Assembly (NCBI RefSeq): GCF_003255815.1
Contig: NW_020257756.1
Span: 904,210 to 968,209, forward strand
Direction of reading: 5' to 3'
From: Theropithecus gelada
Taxonomy: Eukaryota > Chordata > Mammalia > Primates > Cercopithecidae
Length of the DNA stretch: 64,000 bases
Numbering within the stretch: the first letter of the stretch is position 1; each line of letters begins with the position of its first letter. The position numbers were made by a program, and so were the translations under genes. Of the stretch, positions 59,201 to 63,000 are shown in pieces. A model generated the notes under the pieces. It worked only from the letters and a program-made list of their open reading frames with translations, had not been told where the DNA came from and did not search any database.

Positions 59201-59774
59201 TCTTGTTTTTGCCAGCTTTGTAGCTTTATTAATGAAATTTTTTTTTTTTACTCTTTATCTGCTGAGGGCTCACTCATTTAACTTGTGAATTTCAATTCTT
59301 TGAACTGAAGAAGGAGTATATCTATTATTATAAATATCGTGAACTCCTAAAGTATATTGTGCTTTTTAAGGTAGAGTTCTGTGTCCATTCAGAATGTTTC
59401 AGCTGAGCAGTATTTTTAAAGGACTGATGCTCTTTTCCTTTTCAGCCATCAGACAGAATGGTCCAAACTTTAGGATTCAGTCATTATCCACTACGGACAC
59501 TTGACAATACTGTAGTTAGTGCTTTTGAAGATGAAAACATTCATATTACCAATTTGTAATTTAGTATAGAACTGTTCTTGAGACATACAGAAGAAATGAA
59601 GTATTAGATTTTATACAAATCAGTCATTAATTAATGTTTTACGATATCCATTTTTCTTCTGAACAGAACTGTGTACTTACACCTTGCCCATTTATTTCTA
59701 AACTTAAGACCACTTCATTACCAACTGCTCTCATAGAAAAGATGGCACAATGGCGACATGGTTCTTGGACCCCA
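14642..59774 (+). CDS. ADAMTS20: ADAMTS20, internal part of the coding region (17 exons, join)
   Basis: Secreted zinc metalloprotease of the ADAMTS family (GON-ADAMTS subgroup with ADAMTS9). Family knowledge: it works in extracellular matrix, cleaves versican-type proteoglycans, and its mouse orthologue is the belted coat-colour gene. Seen here: exons at 14642-14747, 16536-16679, 24733-24874, 26472-26579, 35309-35454, 36679-36860, 36965-37101, 42649-42766, 46082-46174, 49646-49818, 49965-50094, 55032-55158, 56535-56745, 56886-57050, 57892-58056, 58925-59044 and 59667-59774. Joined they give about 791 codons with no stop. They run from the HELGHTLGVQHDD zinc site through disintegrin-like, TSR1, Cys-rich (CGVCGGDNSSC) and spacer modules to several TSRs. 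The first exon starts in phase 2 and the last ends in phase 0, so coding continues on both sides. I separate it from ADAMTS9 by residues recalled for the two proteins, such as GECLLDKPDEEIYNLP; an alignment would settle this. Confidence 0.93.
14748..16535. other. Intron E1-E2, no recognisable features
   Basis: A 1.8-kb intron. It contains a short polypurine/G run (15654-15660) and mostly unique AT-rich sequence. I see no named element. Confidence 0.5.
16536..16679 (+). CDS. ADAMTS20: ADAMTS20 exon E2: third zinc histidine and Met-turn
   Basis: This 144-bp exon sits between acceptor ttattttttag and donor gtaagt. It continues LGVQHDDSPRCREM, giving the third zinc histidine and the Asp that follows it in the ADAMTS consensus HExxHxxGxxHD. 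HVMAPVLSF is the Met-turn, with the methionine that underlies the active site. WSWSNCSRKYITEFL follows, where NCS is an N-glycosylation sequon. The exon closes with the split codon GA|T (Asp). Confidence 0.95.
16835..16865. repeat. Compound (TG)n(TA)n microsatellite
   Basis: A run of TG units passes into ATATAT after gtatacatat. It lies 155 bp downstream of E2 and is likely to be polymorphic. Confidence 0.85.
17920..21721 (-). pseudogene. L1 ORF2 (endonuclease-reverse transcriptase), frameshifted
   Basis: Open blocks on the minus strand at 21071-21721, 20199-20975, 19512-20123, 18709-19305 and 18037-18657 together cover nearly all of L1 ORF2. Block one starts MAGSNSHITILTLNVNG and has the endonuclease signatures QETHL and GDFNT. 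The third block carries the reverse-transcriptase motif FADD. The last has the cysteine-rich C-terminal region (CWRGCGEIGTLLHCWWDC). The blocks are separated by stops or frameshifts, so the copy is dead as a protein gene. Confidence 0.92.
21785..22798 (-). pseudogene. L1 ORF1 (RNA-binding chaperone), frameshifted near the C-terminus
   Basis: A long open frame (21987-23063 minus) includes the coiled-coil segment (LDQLEERVSAIEDQMNEMK) and the RRM-like part (RPNLCLIGVPESEGENG). After LSAETLQ a one-base loss shifts the frame. The rest (SYPAKLSFISEGEIKSF, ending at 21785) continues in another frame. The usual ATG near 22798 is out of frame with the body, so a second shift near the start is likely. 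Confidence 0.85.
24050..24240 (+). mobile_element. MIR fragment
   Basis: Tacagatgaggagactgtgg, a gcccagg-like core and tggccatgcatcttgggaa follow the MIR consensus in sense. It lies 0.5 kb upstream of E3. Confidence 0.65.
24733..24874 (+). CDS. ADAMTS20: ADAMTS20 exon E3: end of catalytic domain, start of disintegrin-like module
   Basis: This 142-bp exon (acceptor ttggtacag, donor gtaaga) reads TGYGECLLDKPDEEIYNLP and ends FGPGSQMCPHI. TGYGECLL is the conserved family motif leading from the catalytic to the disintegrin-like module. The FGPGS segment and its cysteines belong to the latter. The exon ends in phase 0. A full-length antisense L1 ends about 0.9 kb upstream. Confidence 0.94.
24875..26471. 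other. Intron E3-E4 with MIR and L2 fragments
   Basis: 25035-25140 resembles MIR in sense (cttattatgtgtcaggtact ... ctcatttagaaaatagggaag). 25560-25735 resembles the L2 3' end (aaaataaatgcttattgaat, tgaatgaatgga) and contains a perfect hairpin at 25597-25622. The remainder shows nothing nameable. Confidence 0.5.
26472..26579 (+). CDS. ADAMTS20: ADAMTS20 exon E4: disintegrin-like module
   Basis: This exon reads (E)NICMHLWCTSAEKLHKGC and then TQHVPPADGTDCGPGM, ending at donor gtaggt. It is 36 codons if the proximal acceptor is used. The acceptor is a NAGNAG tandem (cag at 26469-26471, gag at 26472-26474), so the first Glu codon may be included or skipped without a frame change. The cag site should dominate, which is why I start at 26472; the alternative start is 26475. 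Confidence 0.92.
26580..28014. other. Intron, no recognisable features
   Basis: AT-rich sequence with no exon or transposon that I can support. Confidence 0.45.
28015..29140 (-). mobile_element. Old L1M 3' end, antisense, split by an Alu
   Basis: The left part (ttgaaattgaggtatatgta) and right part (ctggtgtttgattattatgaataaa; ggtataaaatggaatctcat) match the 3' UTR and end of ORF2 of an old L1M in antisense. An Alu at 28155-28470 interrupts it. Confidence 0.7.
28155..28470 (+). mobile_element. Alu (AluS-like), full length
   Basis: Starts ggctgggtgcggtgactcag, has both arms and ends in an (AAAT)n/(CAA)n tail. It is flanked by the target duplication aaaagttcagttgtg (28140-28154 region) and aaaattcagttgtg (28472-28485). 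Confidence 0.93.
29850..30630 (-). mobile_element. Solo LTR12-type (ERV9) long terminal repeat, antisense
   Basis: On the minus strand it begins TGAGAGACAGGAGTAGCTGG and ends CCCCCAGTAACA, as LTR12 does. The R-region-like block (acaaacatggaccagaagac) and repeated CCAATCA-type motifs (gattggctg, gattggttg) are visible. It is flanked by a 4-bp duplication ACAA (29846-29849 and 30631-30634). No internal viral genes are present. LTR12 copies are known to act as promoters or enhancers. In this orientation its promoter would point against the gene. Confidence 0.9.
31044..31480 (+). mobile_element. Solo LTR of an ERV1-like element, 437 bp
   Basis: Starts TGTGAA and ends TTCACA, and is bounded by the 4-bp duplication CAGG (31040-31043 and 31481-31484). 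It contains an R/U5-like end (ggcaaaatagactttctaaa) where relatives carry an AATAAA signal. No internal region. Family not resolved. Confidence 0.75.
31959..32182 (+). repeat. Tandem duplication, unit about 112 bp
   Basis: The block beginning agagagatctggactagaag occurs at 31959 and again at 32071. The copies share gtgagcctggagaaacattc-like and ctaagttgtcac-like segments with moderate divergence. It is a local duplication within the old repeat. Confidence 0.85.
33421..33650 (+). mobile_element. Alu, 5'-truncated
   Basis: Starts within the left arm (aagaccatcctggccaacat), followed by the right arm and an A20 tail. The target duplication aaaggtgaaagca (33408-33420) / aaagatgaaagca (33651-33663) shows that the truncation is at insertion. 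Confidence 0.93.
33721..34116 (+). mobile_element. Solo MaLR-type LTR (MLT1/MST-like)
   Basis: Begins TGCTATGGTTTGAATGTTTG and ends aaaatggactgagaca, with gaaatgaatttctgttattt near the polyadenylation region, as in MaLR LTRs. The flanking 5-mers GCATA and ACATA look like a diverged target duplication. It is inserted in the L1M copy. Confidence 0.75.
35309..35454 (+). CDS. ADAMTS20: ADAMTS20 exon E5: end of disintegrin-like module and start of TSR1
   Basis: This 146-bp exon (acceptor tttttatag, donor gtatgt) begins HCRRGLCVNKE and runs into the central thrombospondin type 1 repeat, WGPWEPYSSCSRTCGGG. WGPW is a WxxW motif that can be C-mannosylated. CSRTCGG matches the O-fucosylation consensus CxxS/TCG. 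It ends inside the codon GA|G (Glu), and E6 restores the frame. Confidence 0.95.
35455..36678. other. Intron E5-E6, no recognisable features
   Basis: 1.2 kb of AT-rich intron. I see nothing that I can name. Confidence 0.5.
36679..36860 (+). CDS. ADAMTS20: ADAMTS20 exon E6: end of TSR1, start of cysteine-rich module
   Basis: This 182-bp exon (acceptor ttgactag, donor gtaagt) reads PRNGGNYCVGRRMKFRSCN, the end of TSR1. REKQCSDFNGKHLDINGIP and NVRWLPRYSG follow, opening the cysteine-rich module. Its last base starts an Ile codon finished by E7. The intron to E7 is only 104 bp. Confidence 0.95.
36965..37101 (+). CDS. ADAMTS20: ADAMTS20 exon E7: cysteine-rich module
   Basis: This 137-bp exon (acceptor ttttttacag, donor gtaagt) encodes (I)RTKDRCKLYCQVAG and VEDGTPCGNETHDICVQGRC, then Met. 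The cysteine spacing and the DGTPCG...DICVQG block are standard for the ADAMTS cysteine-rich module. NET is a possible N-glycosylation sequon. It ends in phase 0. Confidence 0.95.
37525..38100 (+). repeat. Second copy of the unresolved old repeat
   Basis: Opens tcaacaaatattgattgagt and tagatgtcagatactgttca, then continues with the same style of purine-rich text as 29735-32350 (ggaggtgggtaaaggattca; ttagaagattggagacaggt). Probably the same family, family name not resolved. Confidence 0.4.
38110..38650 (+). mobile_element. L1MA-like 3' end with 5' inversion
   Basis: 38110-38470 is L1 3' UTR/ORF2 end in antisense (gattccacatataaatgaga). 38475-38650 is the L1 3' terminus in sense (accacaaaaatgataactac; aacatcacgttgtacatgat). 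It is a twin-priming structure, with its 3' end on the right, opposite to the copy at 8265. Confidence 0.7.
38651..39708. other. Intron, no recognisable features
   Basis: AT-rich intron between L1 copies. Its right edge carries the left target duplication of the next L1 (tatagttggtcatt, 39695-39708). Confidence 0.5.
39709..42602 (-). mobile_element. 5'-truncated antisense L1 (older L1PA/L1PB-like), abutting the E8 acceptor
   Basis: Runs from a T tract (antisense poly-A) through the 3' UTR to the middle of ORF2. Degraded coding blocks are at 40939-41139, 41147-41476, 41770-42045 and 42271-42465 on the minus strand. Target duplication: tatagttggtcatt (39695-39708) and cataattagtcatt (42603-42616). 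Its truncated end is 46 bp from the first base of E8. Confidence 0.9.
42649..42766 (+). CDS. ADAMTS20: ADAMTS20 exon E8: end of cysteine-rich module
   Basis: This 118-bp exon encodes AAGCDHVLNSSAKIDKCGVC, GGDNSSCKTITGVF and NSSHY, plus the first base of a Gly codon. CGVCGGDNSSC is the hallmark that closes the ADAMTS cysteine-rich module. Three NSS sequons are present. The acceptor (tgtcttgaag) has a poor pyrimidine tract, and an antisense L1 ends only 46 bp upstream. Confidence 0.96.
42767..43482. other. Intron, no recognisable features
   Basis: AT-rich intron downstream of E8. Nothing nameable. Confidence 0.45.
43483..43784 (-). mobile_element. AluJ-like, antisense
   Basis: Antisense Alu (gagacagggtgttactctgt; ggcatgaaccaccacaccta) with a degraded ATTT-rich tail and many old Alu substitutions, including a short GT run (43660-43671). 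Confidence 0.88.
43803..44050 (-). mobile_element. AluY-like, antisense, 5'-truncated
   Basis: Long T tail, then gagacagtgtctcactctgt and gtggccggatctcagctcac, a Y-type variant. It stops after gtgatccgcccgtct, short of the Alu 5' end. Target duplication caagatttt (about 43797) and caagatatt (44051). Confidence 0.9.
44051..46081. other. Intron E8-E9 remainder
   Basis: 44085-44205 may be a sense fragment of old L1 ORF2 (ttggcaaggatgtacataac; ggcactctcaaacattcctgg). A perfect 10-bp hairpin lies at 45549-45573. Otherwise AT-rich and without recognisable features. Confidence 0.45.
46082..46174 (+). CDS. ADAMTS20: ADAMTS20 exon E9: start of spacer module
   Basis: This 93-bp exon (acceptor tatattgcag, donor gtaaac) encodes YNVVVKIPAGATNIDIRQYS and then GQPDDSYL. 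This is the opening of the cysteine-poor spacer, which in this family contributes to substrate and matrix binding. It starts in phase 2 and ends one base into an Ala codon. Confidence 0.95.
46175..47024. other. Intron, no recognisable features
   Basis: AT-rich sequence with a T-rich run at 46541-46561. Nothing nameable. Confidence 0.45.
47025..47200 (+). mobile_element. Old L1M 3' end, sense
   Basis: Matches the L1M 3' UTR pattern: atgggtacaaggtttccttt, gatagaggtgatggttgta, cactaaatgccattgaattg and the terminal accttaataaaaaatg. Confidence 0.75.
47415..47735 (+). mobile_element. Alu (AluS-like), full length
   Basis: Starts ggccgtgcatggtggttcac, has both arms and ends in a long A-rich tail with AAAG interruptions. 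Flanked by the short duplication agaaatg. Confidence 0.94.
47744..49279. other. Intron, no recognisable features
   Basis: AT-rich intron with a T run (47910-47922) and an ATATAC-rich patch (48660-48715). No exon or transposon recognised. Confidence 0.45.
49280..49582 (+). mobile_element. Alu (AluS-like), full length, adjacent to E10
   Basis: Both arms and an A-rich tail, bounded by a perfect 15-bp target duplication aaaagttaaacaagt (49265-49279 and 49583-49597). Its tail ends 63 bp before E10. Confidence 0.95.
49646..49818 (+). CDS. ADAMTS20: ADAMTS20 exon E10: spacer module
   Basis: This 173-bp exon (acceptor ttcttttacag, donor gtaaat) encodes (A)LSDAEGNFLFNGNF, KEVNVQGTRTVIEYSGS and NNSVERINSTNRQEKEL, ending LQ. 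NNS and NST are sequons. A sense Alu with perfect 15-bp target duplications ends 63 bp before the exon, leaving a short stretch for branch point and pyrimidine tract. The downstream intron is 146 bp. Confidence 0.95.
49965..50094 (+). CDS. ADAMTS20: ADAMTS20 exon E11: end of spacer, start of second TSR
   Basis: This 130-bp exon encodes VLCVGNLYNPDVRYSFNIP, the conserved end of the spacer, then WDPYGPWEGCTKMCQ, the head of the next thrombospondin repeat. The acceptor is ttattgag, with G at position -3, an uncommon and weak form. The start is fixed by frame joining with E10 and by the family pattern (LQ|VLxVG). Donor gtacgc. Confidence 0.93.
50095..51699. other. Intron E11-E12, left part
   Basis: Mixed pyrimidine-rich then purine-rich sequence. 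50690-51560 has the purine-rich style of the old unresolved repeats (aagtatttattgagggaata at the start), but I cannot assign it. Confidence 0.35.
51700..52720 (-). mobile_element. Probable old L1M/HAL1 ORF1-region remnant, antisense
   Basis: The order of segments resembles antisense L1/HAL1 ORF1: tctttagaattttgaaagcc, tagtggtatgaaatttcagg, then a pyrimidine-rich stretch with tctcaatttcattgttttc. Strongly diverged, boundaries approximate. Confidence 0.35.
53076..53372. mobile_element. hAT-Charlie-type MITE (MER58/MER33-like)
   Basis: The ends agctatgctgtgcaatatgg and cattgaacagtgctgctct are imperfect inverted repeats of the CAGTGCTGTCCAATA type. Internal agtcacatgtggctaatcta and cttagaatgaaaaaagaatg fit that consensus. 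The family name is from recall. Confidence 0.6.
54020..54475 (-). mobile_element. Old L1M/L1ME 3' end, antisense
   Basis: Typical antisense text: agacttta-poly-T, gagaagttataggtttactg, gtagaaagtacagaaagttt and tgggtttgacaaatgtataatg. No coding frame. Confidence 0.65.
55032..55158 (+). CDS. ADAMTS20: ADAMTS20 exon E12: second TSR, remainder
   Basis: This 127-bp exon (acceptor ttggccaag, donor gtaaaa) encodes (G)LQRRKIICIHKSDHSVVSD, then LPLPSFVTQSCNTDCEL and a split Arg codon. The cysteine layout completes the repeat begun in E11. It follows the longest exon-free stretch in the right half of the window, a 4.9-kb intron. Confidence 0.94.
55159..56534. other. Intron E12-E13 with a (TG)n tract
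   Basis: AT-rich intron. A (TG)n run of about 15 units lies at 55662-55693, ending gcgcgtg. No transposon recognised. Confidence 0.6.
56535..56745 (+). CDS. ADAMTS20: ADAMTS20 exon E13: third TSR and start of the fourth
   Basis: This 211-bp exon, the largest in the window (acceptor ttttttcaag, donor gtacaa), encodes (R)WHVTGKSECSTQCGQGYRT, the third TSR with a CSTQCG core. QLKPPTRELCRGNC closes that repeat. TRWHFSEWSQ starts the fourth. The E13-E14 intron is only 140 bp. Confidence 0.95.
56861..56878 (+). promoter_or_regulatory. 18-T polypyrimidine tract at the E14 3' splice site
   Basis: Eighteen uninterrupted T residues followed by aaatcag and E14. This is the only pyrimidine tract of the 140-bp intron's acceptor, so slippage in its length may alter E14 inclusion. 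Confidence 0.8.
56886..57050 (+). CDS. ADAMTS20: ADAMTS20 exon E14: fourth TSR
   Basis: This 165-bp exon (55 codons, phase 0 at both ends) encodes CSRSCGGGERSRESYCMNN, NCNEFSCPSW and ASEWSE, which opens the fifth repeat. CSRSCGG fits the O-fucosylation consensus. It could be skipped or included without a frameshift, exchanging one TSR unit. The acceptor is preceded by an uninterrupted run of 18 T (56861-56878). Confidence 0.95.
57195..57520 (+). mobile_element. Old Alu (AluJ-like) with internal duplication
   Basis: Both arms and an A16 tail. The middle A-rich linker has lost its usual tctctacaaaaa segment (gaaacttagttgggtg). A 31-bp unit beginning cccagctact is tandemly repeated at 57341-57371 and 57372-57402 with one mismatch. 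Confidence 0.9.
57521..57891. other. Intron, no recognisable features
   Basis: Short unique stretch before E15. Nothing nameable. Confidence 0.5.
57892..58056 (+). CDS. ADAMTS20: ADAMTS20 exon E15: fifth TSR
   Basis: This 165-bp phase-0 exon (acceptor tattcttacag, donor gtgagt) encodes CLVTCGKGIKQRQVWCQLN, FCNSSTKPDSLSPCE and ASWQVGPWGP, the last starting the sixth repeat. CLVTCGK fits the O-fucose consensus and WQVGPW offers WxxW-type tryptophans. Its length and phase equal those of E14, the modular pattern expected of duplicated TSR exons. Confidence 0.95.
58057..58924. other. Intron E15-E16, no recognisable features
   Basis: AT-rich intron. Nothing nameable. Confidence 0.5.
58925..59044 (+). 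CDS. ADAMTS20: ADAMTS20 exon E16: sixth TSR
   Basis: This 120-bp phase-0 exon (acceptor tcttctttcag, donor gtaaca) encodes CTTTCGHGYRMRDVKCVNE and TECHEASRPSDRQ. CTTTCG fits the O-fucosylation consensus. The next canonical exon is E17 at 59667. A candidate alternative terminal exon lies between them at 59446. Confidence 0.95.
59446..59559 (+). other. Candidate alternative terminal exon of ADAMTS20 (unproven)
   Basis: A strong-looking acceptor (ctcttttccttttcag, AG at 59444-59445) is followed by an open frame that joins in phase after E16 and runs 37 codons to TAA at 59557-59559. It opens PSDRMVQTLGFSHYPLR and ends with ITNL. Splicing E16 to this point would truncate the protein within the sixth TSR. 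No AATAAA is seen before E17, and a 37-codon open frame is not rare by chance, so this is a candidate only. Confidence 0.3.
59667..59774 (+). CDS. ADAMTS20: ADAMTS20 exon E17: end of sixth TSR, linker, start of seventh
   Basis: This 108-bp phase-0 exon (acceptor ttctgaacag, donor gtaagt) encodes NCVLTPCPFISKLK, closing the sixth repeat, then a linker with TALIEKMAQ, then WRHGSWTP, the tryptophan-rich start of the seventh repeat. No further exon is seen before the window ends. The following intron carries the second young L1. Confidence 0.93.
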
Positions 59775-60002
59775 GTAAGTGAATTTCTTTAATAGATACA
59801 GTGTTTCTATTATGGAGGCTTTTAGACATCAACAAAATGGTTGCTAGAGATTTCACAAATTAATGTATACATTTATTCTCAGGTATTTTGATGGTATCGA
59901 AGAAGTATAGGGTTTAGAATTAGGAATTAATGGCTAAGTCCTTTGCCTTTCAAGAACTCTCTGTCTCTGTACAAGAAATTGAAGTTTTCTGAGTCTATTT
60001 TC

Positions 60003-63000
60003 TTTTTTTTAATTATTATACTATAAGTTCTAGAGTACATGTGCACAACGTGCAGGTTTGTTACGTATGTATACTTGTGCCATGTTGGTGTGCTGCACCC
60101 ATCAACTCCTCAGCACCCATCAACTCGTCATTTACATCAGGTATAACTCCCAATGCCTTCCCTCCCCCTTTCCCCCTCCCCACAATAGGCCCCGGTGTGT
60201 GATGTTCCCCTTCTTGTGTCCAAGTGATCTCATTGTTCAATTCCCACCTATGAGTGAGAACATGCAATCTTTGGTTTTCTGTTCTTGCAGCAGTTTGCTG
60301 AGAATGATGGTTTCCAGCTGCACCCATGTCCCTACAAAGGACACAAACTCATCCTTTTTTATGGCTGCATAGTATTCCATGGTGTATATGTGCCACATTT
60401 TCTTAATCCAGTCTGTCACTGATGGATATTTGGGTTGATTTCAAGTCTTTGCTATTGTGAATAGCGCCGCAGTAAACATACATGTGCATGTGTCTTTATA
60501 GCAGCATGATTTATAATCCTTTGGGTATATACCCAGTAATGGGATGGCTGGGTCATACAGTATTTCCAGTTCTAGATCCTTGAGAAATCGCCATACTGTT
60601 TTCCACAATGGTTGAACTAGGTTACATTCCCACCAAGAGTGTAAAAGTGTTCCTATTTCTCCACATCCTCTCCAGCACCTGTTGTTTCCTGACTTTTTAA
60701 TGGGCACCATTCTAACTGGTGTGAGATGGTATCTCATTGTGTTTTTGATTTGCATTTCTCTGATGGTCAGTGATGATGAGCATTTTTTCATGTGTCTGTT
60801 GGCTGTGTGAATGTCTTCTTTTGAGAAATGTCTGTTCATATTCTTTGCCCACTTTTTGATAGGGTTGTTTGTTTTTTTCTTGCAAATTTGTTTGAGTTCT
60901 TTGTAGGTTCTGGAGATTAGCCCTTTGTCAGATGAGTGGATTGCAAAAATTTTCTCCCATTCTGTAGGCTGCATGTTCACTCTGATGGTAGTTTATTTTG
61001 CTGTGCAGAAGCTCTTTAGTTTAATTAGATCCCATTTGTCAATTTTGGCTTTTGTTGCCGTTGCTTTTGGTGTTTTAGACATGAAGTCCTTGCCCGTGCC
61101 TATGTCCTGAATGATATTACCTAGGTTTTCTTCTAGGGTTTTTATTATATTAGGTCTAACATTTAAGTCTCTAATCCATCTTGAATTAATTTTCGTATAA
61201 GAAGTAAGGAAAGGATCCAGTTTCAGCTTTCCACTTATGGCTAGCCAATTTTCCCAGCACCATTTATTAAATAGGGAATCCTTTCCCCATTTCTTGTTTC
61301 TCTCAGGTTTGTCAAAGATCAGATGGCTGTAGATGTGTGGTGTTATTTCTGAGGACTCTGTTCTGTTCCATTGGTCTATATCTCTGTTTTGGTACCAGTA
61401 CCGTGCTGTTTTGGTTACTGTAGCCTTGTAGTATAGTTTGAAGTCAGGTAGCGTGATGCCTCCAGCTTTGTTCTTTTGACTTAGGATTGTCTTGGCAATG
61501 TGGGCTCTTTTTTGGTTCCATATGAACTTTATAAGCAGTTTTTTCCAATTCTGTGAAGAAACTCATTGGTAGCTTCATGGGGATGGCATTGAATTTATAA
61601 ATTACCTTGGGCAGTATGGCCATTTTCTCAATATTGATTCTTCCTATCCATGAGCATGGTATGTTCTTCCATTTGTTTGTGTCCTCTTTTAGTTCACTGA
61701 GCAGTGGTTTGTAGTTCTCCTTGAAGAGGTCCTTTACATCCCTTGTAAGTTGGATTCCTAGGTATTTTATTCTCTTTGAAGCTATTGTGAATGGGAGTTC
61801 ATTTATGATTTGGCTCTCTGTTTGTCTGTTACTGGTGTATAAGAATGCTTGTGATTTTTGCACATTGATTTTGTATCCTGAGACTTCGCTGAAGTTGCTT
61901 ATCAGCTTAAGGAGATTTTGGGCTGAGACAATGGGGTTTTCTAAATATACAATCATGTCATCTGCAAACAGGGACAATTTGACTTCTTCTTTTCCTAACT
62001 GAATACCCTTGATTTCTTTCTCTTGCCTGATTGCCCTAGCCAGAACTTCCAACACTATGTTGAATAGGAGTGGTGAGAGAGGGCATCCCTGTCTTGTGCC
62101 AGTTTTCAAAGGGAATGCTTCCAGTTTTTGTCCATTCAGTATGATATTGGCTGTGGGTTTGTCATAAATAGCTCTTATTATTTTGAGATACGTTCCATCA
62201 ATACTGAATTTATTGAGAGTTTTTAGCATGTGGGCTGTTGAATTTTGTCAAAACCTTTTCTGCATCTATTGAGATAATCATGTGGTTTTTGTCTTTGGTT
62301 CTGTTTATATGCTGGATTACGTTTATTGATTTGCGTATGTTGAGCCAGCCTTGCATCCCAGGGATGAAGCCCACTTGATCATCGTGGATAAGCTTTTTGA
62401 TGTGCTGCTGGATTCGGCTTGCCAGTATTTTATTGAGGATTTTTGCATCGATGTTCATCAGGGATATTGGTCTAAAATTCTCTTTTTTGGTTGTGTCTCT
62501 GCCAGGCTTTGGTATCAGGATGATGTTGGCCTCATAAAATGAGTTAGGGAGGATTGCCTCTTTTTCTATTGATTGGAATAGTTTCAGAAGGAATGGTACC
62601 AGCTCCTCCTTGTACCTCTGGTAGAATTCAGCTGTGAATGCATCTGGTCCTGGACTCTTTTTGGTTGGTAGGCTATTAATTATTTCCTCAATTTCAGAGC
62701 CTGCTATTGGTCTATTCAGGGATTCAACTTCTTCCTGGTTTAGTCTTGGAAGAGTGTAAGTGTCCAAGAAATTATCCATTTCTTCTAGGTTTTCTAATTT
62801 ATTTGCATAGAGGTGTTTATAGTATTCTCTGATGGTAGTTTGTATTTCTGTGGGGTTGGTGGTGATATCCCCTTTATCACTTTTTATTGTGTCTATTTGA
62901 TTCTTCTCTCTTTTCTTCTTTATTAGTCTTGCTGGTGGTCTATCAATTTTGTTGATCTTTTCAAAAAACCAGCTCCTGGATTCATTGATTTTTTGGAGGG

